In this document: positions 21,180 to 34,000 of the stretch, in pieces
Position numbering within the stretch: position 1 is the first letter of the stretch
Layout: each line of letters opens with the position of its first letter
Assembly (NCBI GenBank): GCA_030620095.1
Contig: JAUTXW010001615.1
Span: forward strand, 191,501 to 255,500
Origin: Kuschelorhynchus macadamiae
Taxonomy: Eukaryota > Arthropoda > Insecta > Coleoptera > Curculionidae
Length of the DNA stretch: 64,000 nt
Reading direction: 5' to 3'
Position numbers and translations under genes: made by a program
The notes under the pieces: model-generated
Databases searched by the model: none
What the model saw: the letters and a program-made list of their open reading frames with translations, nothing else
What the model was told of the DNA's origin: nothing

Positions 21180-21900
21180 AGCGGCCATTATCCTATTATG
21201 TGTATGGTCTATAACTACTTTGGCGGTTTAGTACAATCTTTTGTGTAGGTTCACGAAAAACAGATCTCTGAGTTTTCGACATAAATGGTTCCACGTGTCT
21301 GGATTTGCTGCTTTACTTCGGAAGGAAACGGAGACTCGACGCTCAATGTCTAAACTAACGACACGCTAGAAAGTGAGCAGACGCTGTGTAGGTATGAGCC
21401 CTAGTTGTCCGTGGATTCTATGCTCATAGAATATTAGCGTAATGGCCGCTATGAGGCGAAGTAGGAGGGGTGAGGGGATAGCTTATAGCACTCTCAAGGG
21501 CACCTAGCGGAAGCCAAGATGCATTTCAAAAACTTAAAAAAAGAGCAATAATGAGGAATCCATCGGACATTCTACCGGTAACGTCTCTCAACCGGAATAA
21601 GGTGTAAATCAACTGACTAATCCCCGGACGAAGAGCCCTCTGAGAATTGGGCAAGTATCGGTGCCAAAAACATATGTGTCTAAGCCAGCCACCGATGTTT
21701 CTGTCTGGTGTCTGATACTGTCGTCACCTGTCGTCTTGTCCTTGTCTTGCCTGTGACTGTGATTTTGCTTTCTGCTTTCTCCACGTGGTAGGCTTTCGGC
21801 TTTCTTTTTGTTGTGGTTATGTTTTGTATGTGTTTGAATTTTATTAAATATGTAAAGTGTATATAGGTCATAATTGAAAATTAGTTCTAAAAGTTAAACG
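21180..21900. other. Likely UTP20 promoter/5' UTR region, GC-richer than flanks
   Basis: A locally GC-richer stretch at about 21290-21680 lies immediately upstream of UTP20 exon 1 and the divergent small ORF. A chance frame on - (21871-21680) has no family resemblance. It could equally be the 5' leader of an unrecognised mobile element; I see no ORF to support that. Confidence 0.3.
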
Positions 21901-21963
21901 TTAAACAGTGTTTCTTTGAAAAGTAATGGTTTCTGTTTAGGAGAAAATCAGAAACTGGCAAAA

Positions 21964-22008
21964 ATGAAGAATAAATCTACCAGGCATAAGGATGTCAACA
22001 CTTTTAAG
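21964..22008 (+). CDS. UTP20: UTP20 exon 1 (start codon)
   Basis: Fifteen codons from ATG in AAAATGA context, MKNKSTRHKDVNTFK, then donor AAG|GTAAAT. Human UTP20 also opens with a short basic MKPKPVSHK-type leader directly before the FxxFxER motif that starts exon 2 here, which fixes this start. Confidence 0.85.
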
Positions 22009-25000
22009 GTAAATAACTTACTTAATTTGTAAATAAATTTCTTTATTTTAAAAGTATGCTTACAGTAAATAACATCAAGCAAAAAGAAAAACCAAAACAA
22101 CAAATGCATACACAGGTCCCAGTTTTACAGACTGACATGCCTATAATACTCATCAATTGTATATGGTTCTATGTCTACAAGTAAATTACATATAGTTCTT
22201 TTTTGTTTCTTAGGATTATTGATCTGTTTGATATTACTTGGTAAACTATTAAAAATCAAATACACTATAGTAATAGTGTTAAAGATTTCGAGATACTCTT
22301 AATCTATGTCCAGGGTATGTGTAAATCAATGTTTGTATGTAGTAAACATTGGTAATATTTTCCATAATTTGAAATGTTGAAAACTCATAGTTTGTAAAAT
22401 AATTAGAAATATGGGGAGACATGCAAAGTCATCACCAAAGATAATAATCTTCTTGTAAATTTGTAACGGATTATTGCACCTGCAATGTTATCACTATGGC
22501 TTGCACCACATAAATTTGGTTTTTTCAATTCCACATGTGGTGAAGACACAGATTGTGTGTGAACTCATTTTAGATAACCCAAAAAAAAGGCCTAACCTGG
22601 GGTAAGCAAGATGGCCTCAGGGATCTTATGTCCCTGTAAGCATATTGTAATTAACAAAAATAAATTATCAATTGAAGGCATTATCAATTGATAATTACAT
22701 TGTCACACACCATATATTTATGGTATAGCTAGGGACATATGGGATCTGCTGCTTTAAGGAAACATCATATTAAAATAAAAACCCCTTTATTAACTGGCCT
22801 TCATTTTAAAGTTTAATTTTTGTACAACTTCCACGTTACTGATAAATAAAATTTATTAGTTACATTAGTCAGTCCAGTGACCAGAGGAAAGTAATTATGA
22901 CCGCAAGCATTATGAAAATGACTGTCTTGGTACTGTATTGCTGTTTCAGTTGACAGTCTCAATCATTGATTGATTCATTTTATTTGATTGATTATACTGA
23001 TCTGACTGATGATGCCTTCTGCTGGAGCTTCAACACAGTAATAATAATACTAATTGATCATTAACAGTGGCATTGTAAAAAATTATCATTTATTTTTTCA
23101 CAAATGGTTCAGAGGAAACTGTTACATTTTTGTATTATATTTTTCCATAGCTCTAAAAGTTAAGAAAAAGAGAACTTTTATTTATGATGCATTCCTTCAC
23201 CTAAATCAATCATGATATTAACAAACCTATCTTTTTTCAGTTTCAGCCTTTCTCTGAAAGAATCTCAAACATCGATGTTGATATTTTTCATAAAGTTAGT
23301 CACGAATACGAGTCCCTGACTGAAGAAGGAGAGAGTTATTTCTATCAAGCAATTCAGAAATGGAATATATTAAATTTGACGGAAGGCTATGAGAAATTTA
23401 AGAAAGATATCCGAGCTTATAACTATGTCACTTTACCTCAAGTTTTACTAGCTAAGGACCATATTGTTGAAGTTTTAATTAACTCTCTGAAACAGAAGGA
23501 TACTTTGTTTCTGCAACCAATACTGGAGTAAGTAAAAATGTAACATTTTATTTTAATCAGATGAAAACCAAGTGTTATACCTTTCTCACTTTTATTGTGC
23601 TATAAAAAATTATTTTAAAAATTCTACTTTATACAATATTTTAAATATTTTGTTTAACATACTTACATATTATCACTGAAAAAGTAAATAAAAATAGAGC
23701 TCTATATAGATAAGCTATATTTGTTATTCTTACAATTCTAATTATCTTGAATATGTTTAGTTTAGAAGCATTAATCCAGTTCTCATAAGCCAGAAAAGCA
23801 TTCTTAGAAATATGTTTCGGATTCCATTTAGAGCCACTTTTTTTCTCAGATTATTTTATGTAATACGATGGATCTTACTTTATATATTTTGATTAATTTT
23901 TTACTTTATTCTTGTTCTTCTGAATTGTTCTTTGTATTCTTTATTATACATTCCCAAAATATAACTTGTTTGACCTGACTTGTACCTACCAACTTATAGC
24001 ATTAGATTAAATTTTATAATTTCTCATGTTTTATTTATTTGATTAAAATCACGATTTTAATCCCACTTTTTATCGATTAAATGGTTATTTTTGAAACTAA
24101 ACATAAATATAGCATCTTTTTAATAAACCCTTATATGTATAACATTTAAATGTAATATTACATAATATTAAGTACAAAAATAAGTATGCTTTCAAACAGA
24201 ATAATTAAGTATTAAATATTTTAAAGAGAAATGCTAATTTAGAGGCTTTTTCATTGCCAAGCCTATTTCTAATACCGGAAAGCACAACAATAATGTTAAC
24301 CTGTCTTAGGGAAATGTTTACCAGCAGTATCTCGAACAACTTTTCTTTCTTCCCTTAATGGAGGGTGTTCATTATATAAATGACAATCACTGAATCAATG
24401 TCATCTTTGTGTTCTTCACAGTTTTGGCCAGTCACATACTGATATAAATTCCACACAGTAAGAAACTGTATGCCATGGAAGATCTTGTAAAATTTGCTTT
24501 TTAGTTTATTAGAAAGTTTTTAGAAAGTATTTTATAAGTTTCACTACAAATACAAATATATTCAAGTCAAATTAGAGATTACAAACGTTAAATAAAGATA
24601 AATCATCTATAATAAGCTATGGTTTATTTACTATTAAAATTATGTCAATAAGATACATTTACGTTAGTTAGAAATTAAAATCTAAATCATTAAAGCTGCC
24701 TCTCAAAAAATCCTGCTATAAAATACATGGCTACTTAAAATTTTTTTAAAAATGTTTTTGAAACTTTTAAGAGACATTTTTCTAATTTGTAATGTTACTT
24801 TATTAGAAAGTTTTACAGATATACATTCTGGCCGGCCCTGACCCTTTCTGAGCCTGCAGAAAGTCACCATGCTGCGAGTCTGGTAGTCATGCAGGTTCCT
24901 ATGAACAGCAAATAAGTGTGGATGCTTGTTGACATACAGTAGATTTTCTGCTGACTGTCTGAAAAGATGTTGTCTGTTTCAAAATAACCAGCAATTTTCA

Positions 25001-28000
25001 TTGATATACACTTTTCAACAATTTTTGATATAATGGGAAGAATGATCTTTCACATGTTCATATTTGTTGTGTTGTCTGTAACAGAACTGGCAACTGTAGA
25101 ATTATATTCATGTTTACATTTTTTTATTAAACCATTGTTTATATCTGCTAGGTATTCAGCCATGTGTGGATGACCAGAGGTATCAAAACTTTCTATAACA
25201 CTACTTCCATCTTTCGTTGTCAAAGCTGTACATATTATAGCCAGCTGTGAATATTGGACCAACTATCGATAGACATACAAAGGGACTGACTAGATAATTT
25301 TTTAAAATATTTTTATTTTTCTTCTTCAATTATTACATTTAGAGGGTTGATGACAAATGAAATCTTGAAGGTGGTTTGTAGCCTTAACCTTTTAATAGCC
25401 TTAAGAACCTCTGCATATTCAATTAGCCTGAAACTGCAATTTGTGGCAAAAATTGCTCTTACTAATTGATTGTCGTGTTGATCTTGACATGTTCTGATAA
25501 CAAAGGAAGATAAGGTTAAACTACTGCTACTTTCACTAGCTTGGTCTCCTAAATATCCACCAGCATTATAGCTAGTCTATATTTTTGTTTTTTTATTGAC
25601 TGGGAACCTTGGGGAGTTCTTTCTTCATCACACCTAACTCACTTAACTGATTTTTACACATTTCCCAGTGATATTTAAGTCTGCATTTCTTTATTACTTT
25701 TTTTACATTTTTGGGTGACATCTAAGTTGGCTGGTGACTTTTATTTTGACAAAATATTGCCAAATACTGTCTTCTTTCCTGTCTATAAACATTTCGCGTG
25801 TTTCAATCGTCCTTATATTTTTTTTTTGTATTTTATTGAAAAAAAAAAAAGTCGCCGATGGCAGCAAGTAAAATTTAAAAATTATTTTAAAGAAATCAAA
25901 AATAAAAAAACAAAATTTTTTAAATTAAATCTGGGATTTCTGATTTTTTTTTTAAGTCATGATTTTTCTCAAACCTGATTAACAATTCCCTTACATTGTG
26001 CAATGTACTTATTTAAAATATCACTTGTTATGCATTAAGTATTTGCTTTTTTTTATTATGAAATTACATAAATCATGAATCAGTTTAGAATATTTTATTG
26101 TACACCGGTTAGCTCATTCCTGGAGTTATATGTTTTATGATGTCCCCAAAAATTGCTTGAAAAAAGTTTGGAACAAGTTTTTTTAGGCAGGCATCAATTA
26201 TGGGAAGTGTTTTCAAAAAGATTATTAGTTAATTCGTTTTACAATTTGTATGAGATTTTTCTAGGTTTAGGTAACTTGTATTAAACTTTTATGCCCCTGG
26301 TAGAGTTTTATAAAATAATAATCTATTCCTCATAGAATTTCACGACACACATTCTGGTAGGCATACATTCATTATAAGAGTAATTAAATTACTTAATATT
26401 AACAAAGATAGTAATATGCTGGAATTTATTCACAACATGCTTTTTAATGTTTCATTAAAGTTTGGTCAATTCCCGGATACATTTAAAGAGGGTTTTCTGG
26501 TCCCAATCCACAAAACCGGTGATAAGGAATCTATTAAGAATTATCGTAGTGTCTGTATCCAATCTAGTATTCCTAAGTTATTTGATGCACTCATGTATGT
26601 AGAGAATTAATCTCAAATTACCAACATGGTTTTGTGTTGGGCAGATCTACGGTCACCAATTTGGCTGTCTATCAGTCGCGTCTGCTGAGCGCCTTGGAGA
26701 GGAATGTTCAGGTAGATTCTATCTACACGGATTTCTCCAAGGCGTTCGATAGAGTTAATCACAAGCTACTATTGGCTAAGATTTCAGCTTTGGGTTTCGG
26801 TGAACATCTTGTTCAATGGATCGAGAGTTATTTGCAAGGGCGGACGTACAGGGTCAGAGTTGGTGGCTTCAGGTCTAACCCAATCGCAGCAGTCTCGGGG
26901 GTACCTCAAGGCACACACTGCTCTCCCTTATTGTTTAACCTTTTTGTTAATGACGTTTATAATTCTATACTGCTTTCTGATTTTTTGATGTTCGCTGACG
27001 ATCTTAAAATATTTAAAGTGATTGAATCCACTGTCGATTCGGATGCCTTACAGTCGGAACTGGACCGATTTGTGGAGTGGTCGAGAGTAAACGGACTAGC
27101 ACTAACACTGGTAAATGTAGTTACATTAGCTTTTTTAAAGGACAATTAAAATTCAATACATATTATAATATTGCTGGTCTCCCTCTGGATAGAGTTAACA
27201 CAGTGAAAGACCTTGGAGTGATTTTTGATTATCGTCTCTCATTCAGTGACTATATTAATTCAGTGACTGCTAAATCAAGCAAATTGATAGGTTTTATCCA
27301 GAGAACCAGCGGAGATTTATCTGTTAATTCATTAAGACTAATTTATTGTACTCTAGTAAGAACTGTACTAGAATATGCCTCTGTGATATGGTCGCCAAAT
27401 TATGAAGTTTATAAGTATAGTATAGAAAAAGTTCAAAACAGATTTCTCAGGCTATGTGCCTATAAATTAAATATTATCATTGTTGATCATAATTATGAAC
27501 ACATCCGTAGTATCCTTAAGTTAGATAAATTAACCAACAGAAGAACTGTTAACGATGTGAGCCTATTGTTTAACCTCTTAAACGGCCGGGTGAGATGTCC
27601 AGCTCTTCTATAGCTGATTAACTTGCATGTACCATATAGATCGCTTAGAAGAACTGAACTTTTTTATATTGAACACCATAATACCAATTTTGGTTTCCAT
27701 TCACCTATTACAAGGGCAATGAGATTTGCGAATCAGCATGAAGAGCTTGACTTTTTTTCATCTGGCTTGAATTATGTAAAAAGAAAAGCCTTACATATTT
27801 TGAGTATGTCACTGTGATGTGATTTGCTCATCGCCACATAAAGCGGACTTTCTGTTTAAATAGGTCTCAAATAGTTTCTAAGTAAACATAGATACATAGT
27901 ACTTTTGTAATAAAATGAGATGTACCCATAAAATTTGCAAATAAATAAATAAATAAATAAATAAACATGAAAGGACGGAAACATATTATTTTCTATTCTC

Positions 28001-31000
28001 TTTTTAAGGGCACATTTCTATGCATTTTTATATTAGTAACAGTAAATAAATACATTTTTGTTTCAGAATTGTTGTAGCTGTAGCGCAAGACTTGCAAAAA
28101 GAATTTTATGTGTACTACCAGAAGTTTTTAGAGATAATTATAGATCTACTCAACACAAAAGATACCGACCAGATTGAATGGACATTTACATGTTTGGCTT
28201 ACTTATTTAAAATCTTGTGGAGACCAATGTGCAAAAATATCAATGAAGTCTTTAACTCACTTTTACCTCTATTATCTGATACTAAGCCAGATTACATAAA
28301 TTCATTTGCTGCAGAAAGCTTTGCATTTGTTGCGAGGAAAGTCAAAGATAAACCTACTTTTCTGGGGCTGTTACTAAAGGCTGTGCATAAGAAAAAAGAT
28401 GTAAGTTTAAATAATAAGTAGAGTTTTTTTTTAGTTTACAAAATAAATAATATTTCTCTTAATTACTTGTATTAAAATAAAAACAAAATATATCAACTTT
28501 TTTGTGGCTGGTAGTGAAATATATTATTTTATATTTTATTTTATTGATCCACTTATTCATATAATAAATACAATATTTAGAACTCGCATAGTATCCAAAC
28601 ATTTTAAGGTCTCGGTTGTAACTCCTATTTACAAGGAGAATATAACTAATTACAGGCCTATAAGTGTAATTTCAGATTTGGCAACAAATTTTGAGAAACG
28701 TCTCAAAAACAGGCTAGAAAATTTTATTACTTGTAATAATTTGCTTTCTAAAAATCAATTTCGTTTTATCCAAAATTTGAGTACCTCTAGTGCAACCTAC
28801 AATTGGTGTGCCGCAAGGTACAGTAATTGGTCCAATTCTCTTTAATATCTATATAAATTGTCTCTGTGACCTTGACCTTATGGAAAAATTGTAACATACG
28901 CTGATGATGCTGTGGTGATCTTTCATGAAACTTGGGTCTCACAGAGATTATTACCCCTAAATATTCAAAAGTCAAATTACATTGCTTTTTCTTTCACATC
29001 AGCAAACTGTCTGGATTTTCGCCACGTAGTAAAACCTAGCTAATCCTATGTAGGAGGCCAATTTTGTAAAATATCTTGGACTAATTGTTGATAAACACTT
29101 AAAATGTGATCAGCATGTGTTTTACTTAAGTAAAAAATTAGATGTCTTATTCACAAATTCTATATACTTAGGGAATATAGAATTTGTGAATAAGACATAT
29201 AGGGAATTTTTCAATAAAAAACTAAATGTTATGATGTACAAGGTACTAGTGAACTAAGAACTAGCAACTAAGAACCACTGAAAATAATTCAGAATTATAT
29301 TGTACAAATTCTCCTAGATAAACCTACACTATATGACACCTACTTGCTTGATTCACCAGAACTATGTAATGTTAAAAGTCTTTATGTTCTCAGTAGCTGT
29401 AACTTTATGTATTAGAATGGAAATATTAGATTAAATTGTATTCCACACAACTACCCCACAAGGGGCCAAAGACATCAGTTGCTGAGCATTCCACCCTCTA
29501 GGAGAAAGACGTAAATCAATGTTTCCTTGCTTACCTCGGTTCAAAGTTCTATAACTGTATTCCTATCGAAATAGGAAACACACAAAATAAAAATAAATTC
29601 AATAAACTTTTTAAAAAATATTTATTCTCTAATATTGACATGTTTTTGAAGCTAATCTAGTAGATTCTTAATGTATATTTATGGATTTAAACATTTTCAT
29701 GTTTGTTTAGACATGACAAATTTTTGTTAACTAACATATCGATGGTTTTTCTTCTTTGGTTAATTGATCGGTGATACTTTAATTGTAATATTTGTTATAG
29801 TTATACCTTAAGTAACTGTCTCAATAGGGAGGCTGGTATACATGGTAATACTCTCAGTATTCAGTATTATGCTTTCAGCACCTGGGTACTTTGTTCATTG
29901 CAATAATTTGTATTTATATATATGTACAATGATTGTAATCCATTATGTAATTTTCTAAATAATTTGACTCAACACGCTACCGCCGCGATTACAACCCAGC
30001 TCTTCATAATTCCTATCCTTTTGAAAAACAACATATTTGTTATTAAATATTTCGTTGCTAGAAATATCCCCATTAAGCCACATCTCGGTGAACTACTATA
30101 AATCTCATTAGTTTTGGTACGTAGTCCCCTGACGTTCTGGTAAAACATAACAAGACTGCTATACGCTAAGACTGTCTTCGTTCAGTACTATAGGGTTCAT
30201 TTATAGTATGTTCGACGATAGAGGAAAATTTGAATTTTCATTCAGTTCTTTATGCAGTGATGTTGGGCTATTATTTACACTCAGAGAATGAACTTCCAGG
30301 AGATTATGATTAGGGACACAATGGTGCTTATCAGACCTCACAATGGTAAAACAAATTATCTGAGCAAGCTCACTCTTTTGATTAGAATTCATTATACCCC
30401 TCTCAGCCCAAACGTTCTTAGAAAAATTTTTGACCATTGACAATTTATATTATATTTGTTGTTAGTGAGACGTTTAAAAATACTTATAAAACCCTTAGCA
30501 TTAAAGTCACTCATTATCAAAATTTGGGGTTTACGAGGTACTGGTACATTTGAACTTTCCAAACCCTTTGTGCCCATGGTTGGATCTTTATTATAATGAG
30601 TAAGTGCAGCTACTCGTTTTGAAGAGGGCATGTGAGCATTTAATTGTTGTTTGAGATGCTTTATTTCACATCTATAAATATTACTCCTTACTTTTTTTGC
30701 CACAAGTTTAAAAAAATTTTTACATGTGAGTTTTTTTTATTTTCAAGGAAATACCAGTACATATTTAAATAAAAAATACCTATGCATATATTTATAGTGA
30801 GTTTAAAAAAATGCTTAGTTATTAGTCCACCATTTTCTTTCGCCATCTTGGATTCATACCAACATTTTACCAGTTTATTCTCAGGTCATTCTTGATTTTT
30901 GTATAAAATTAAGGTAAATTGAATAATAATGATTATTATTATTATTATTATATCATCAGTAATCCTTCATTTTTGACCAAGATTTGAAGTCAGTCAGTTT

Positions 31001-34000
31001 TTTACTTATGCTGCGAACAGACAGACAGATCACAGCCGGAATTGAGAAAATATGTTTTTTGACATGTACACTGTGTCCCAGATTGCTTGTAATCACAGGG
31101 TTTCTCGGAAACCAGCAGAGATATAACTTTGCGGTTTTCGCGACCCTGTGTCACTTTTTCGAGAAACTTTGAATGCCGCAAACAGAATTGTGCCACATCG
31201 TTTCGTTCCCGAGATACAGGGTGAAATAGAGATTTTGGGCTTTTGGGGGTGGTATCATATTTCGGACACCCTATCAGATAGAGAAAAGGTAAAACCTGCT
31301 ATGGATAGATATTTTTACGTAGAATCCAGTGTTGTAGTCGCACAAATTTTTAGACAATCCGTTTTTGAGATATAGCCCAAACTTAGTATTTTTTAAATGG
31401 GACACCCTGTATTTTTTTATTCCAAAAAATTCGCCTTTTTTTCTCTTTAAAATGATGTATCACACTATGCACTTTTGACGTAAACTAAACCTTATAAACG
31501 CTATATTAAAAGAAAAATGTAAGTTGGCCATGGAAATATGGGTAAATATTAAAAGTGTCCAGAAGCAAAATTAAACAACATAAAAAATTAATAACCATTT
31601 TTTTACTATGAAATAAATAAACTTAATAATCTTGATAAACTTAATCACAATACTAAACAAATTCTACATAACTAGAAAAACTGTTCAAAATGGCCGCCCC
31701 CCTCACGAACACATAATTGGCACACAGTGCGAATTCTTCTTAGAGCATTCATCATTATTATAGGTCTATCTTCCAATGATCTAAATGCCTGAATGGTTGC
31801 ATTTTGCAGCTGCTCCATCGTATTGACTGGATTCAGGTAAATTTTGTTTTTTAAGTAAGACCAAATGAAAAAATCTAATATTGAGAGGTCTGGCGACCTA
31901 GCAGGCCACCTTACTGGTCCATTTGTACCAATCCAGCGATCGTGAAAATTTTCAAATAAAAATGGCCTTATAATTTGCGCATTGTGGGCAGGAGCACCGT
32001 CCTGCTGAAAGTAAATATTGTGCAGATTTGCTAGCGGCAAGTTATCCAATAAATCCGGTAGTATTTGATTTAAAATTGCTAGATATCTATCTGCTGTTAA
32101 ATTATTATTGTAAATATGGAATGTAATCTTTGTTTCCAATATAAAGCAAACGACGCTAAACCCAAACCTTCCTTGCTGCTGACGTTCTCTTGTTAAAAAT
32201 TGGTTTTCCGTATACCAGTGCCTATTATTATGCCTGTTAAAAATACCACTACAACTTATATAGGCTTCGTCGGACCATATAACCTTGCTACAGAAGTCAG
32301 GGTCATTTTGGGTTTTTTGAAGATACCAGTTACAAAAATTTAGACGCCTTTCTGCATCTCCAGGATGCAATTGTTGTACTACATTTACTTTATAAGGCTT
32401 ATATTTATGTTTTCTTAAAATCCTTTGCGTTTGTGATTTTGACACCCCCACTGTTTCCTGAATATGCCTACATGAATTCGCGTGATTGACCTGAATACTT
32501 GCTAATACAACAATCTCATTGTTCTCGTGATTTCGTTTATTATATGTTTTAGCCCTGTGCTTTGAAAATGATCCATCATTAATTAAATTTAATTTAATTC
32601 GGCGAAAAATTGCCTTGTGTAGCTGAGGCCTTTCTGGATATCTACGATATAAAAAAAGCTTTTGGAAATAGTCCATAACTCAAAGTGGAATTGAAAAAAA
32701 ATTTTGAAAGGAGGTTCATAATAATTTAAGCGCTTGGTGCTTACCTGTTAAAATATAAATCAGATGCTTGATCACTGTTTTCATGACATTCAATAAAACA
32801 AACCATCATATCATACTTATGACTATTTTCAAAATTATTCATTTCTTCTTAATATCTATTAATTTACCTGTTAGAATTATTGGTAACTCATATAATAAGA
32901 GGATAAACACGGCAATATTTGATATATTTAAGAAATAAATAGTTTTGATTTTTGTTTCCATGCCATATTTCCATGGCCAACTTACGTTATTCTTTTAATA
33001 TTGCGTTTATAAGGCTTAGTTTACGTCAAAAGTGCATAGTGTGATACATCATTTTAAAGAGAAAAAAAAGGCAAATTTTTGGGAACCAAAAAATACAGGG
33101 TGTCCCATTTAAAAAATACTAAGTTTGGGCTATATCTCAAAAATGGTTTATCTAAAAAAAATTTCGACGACCGCACTGGACTCTACGTAAAAATATCTAT
33201 CCATAGCAGTTTTTACCTTTTCTTTATCTGACAGGGTGTCCGAAATATGATACCGCCCCCAAAAGCGCAAAATTTCTATTTCACTCTGTATCTCGGGAAC
33301 GAAACAATCTGGCACAATTCTGTTTGCGGCATTCAAAGTTTCTCGAAAAATTGACACAGAGTCGCGAAAACCGCAAAGTTCTATCTCTGCTGGTTACCGA
33401 GAAACCCTGTGATTACAAGCCATCTGGGACACAGTGTACAGACTCTGCAATGTGAAGATCTGAAAAAGTCTTGAGGGAAGTAATAAAAAGAAATCCCTAA
33501 GTTTTAATTATTATTTTTATTTTACATAAGCAGAATTCATAATTTTCTATATAACATATGATTAGCTAGTGGTACAGTAAATAAAATTTATTTCTAGGTC
33601 TGTATTAGACAAGATTTCTATAAGGGTAGGTCTAGCTACTTTATGCGGTTTTTAGCTCGATTTTAAGAGTCATTATATATAAACAAATTATTATATTTGC
33701 TGGGAGTTAAATAAAAAAAAGGAACCTAAAATAACAAACATTTTATAAAAACCTACTAAAACTTAGCAAAATTGGACAAGAAGAGTGGCATTTAAAAGTT
33801 AGAAATGAAACATCAACAGTTAAGATACAGACACTATAAAAATATTTTTAAAAAATGCAAAAATCTGTTTCATAGGTCTCAATAAGTTGCAAGAATATGT
33901 TGTATTAAGTAAACGTGTTAAAATCCAAGAAGTATAGCTTTTTTAAAAAATTTATTTAACATATATCTTGACTCAATTTGCAGTCAAATTATTAGGATTT

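Larger units (their letters stand above)
31069..33436 (-). mobile_element. DD41D mariner-type transposon with 470 bp TIRs, transposase open
   Basis: This is a 2,368 bp element bounded by CACTGTGTCCCAGAT and its complement, flanked by TA on both sides (31067-31068 and 33437-33438). The inverted repeats are about 473 bp (31069-31541 and 32963-33436) with scattered mismatches. The transposase gene lies on the - strand. Rejoining the outer flanks restores an uninterrupted copy of repeat E, which confirms both the boundaries and the TA duplication. The open frame and similar TIRs suggest a fairly recent insertion. Confidence 0.9.

Noticed and set aside
21680..21871. 63 aa ORF on the - strand upstream of UTP20
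   Set aside because: No family resemblance and strand-opposed to the likely 5' UTR.
25715..25978. 87 aa ORF
   Set aside because: Driven by long A and T runs; lysine/phenylalanine repeats only.
31002..31375. Open frames across the left end of the mariner element
   Set aside because: They lie inside the TIR and recur inverted at 33148-33357; no protein character.
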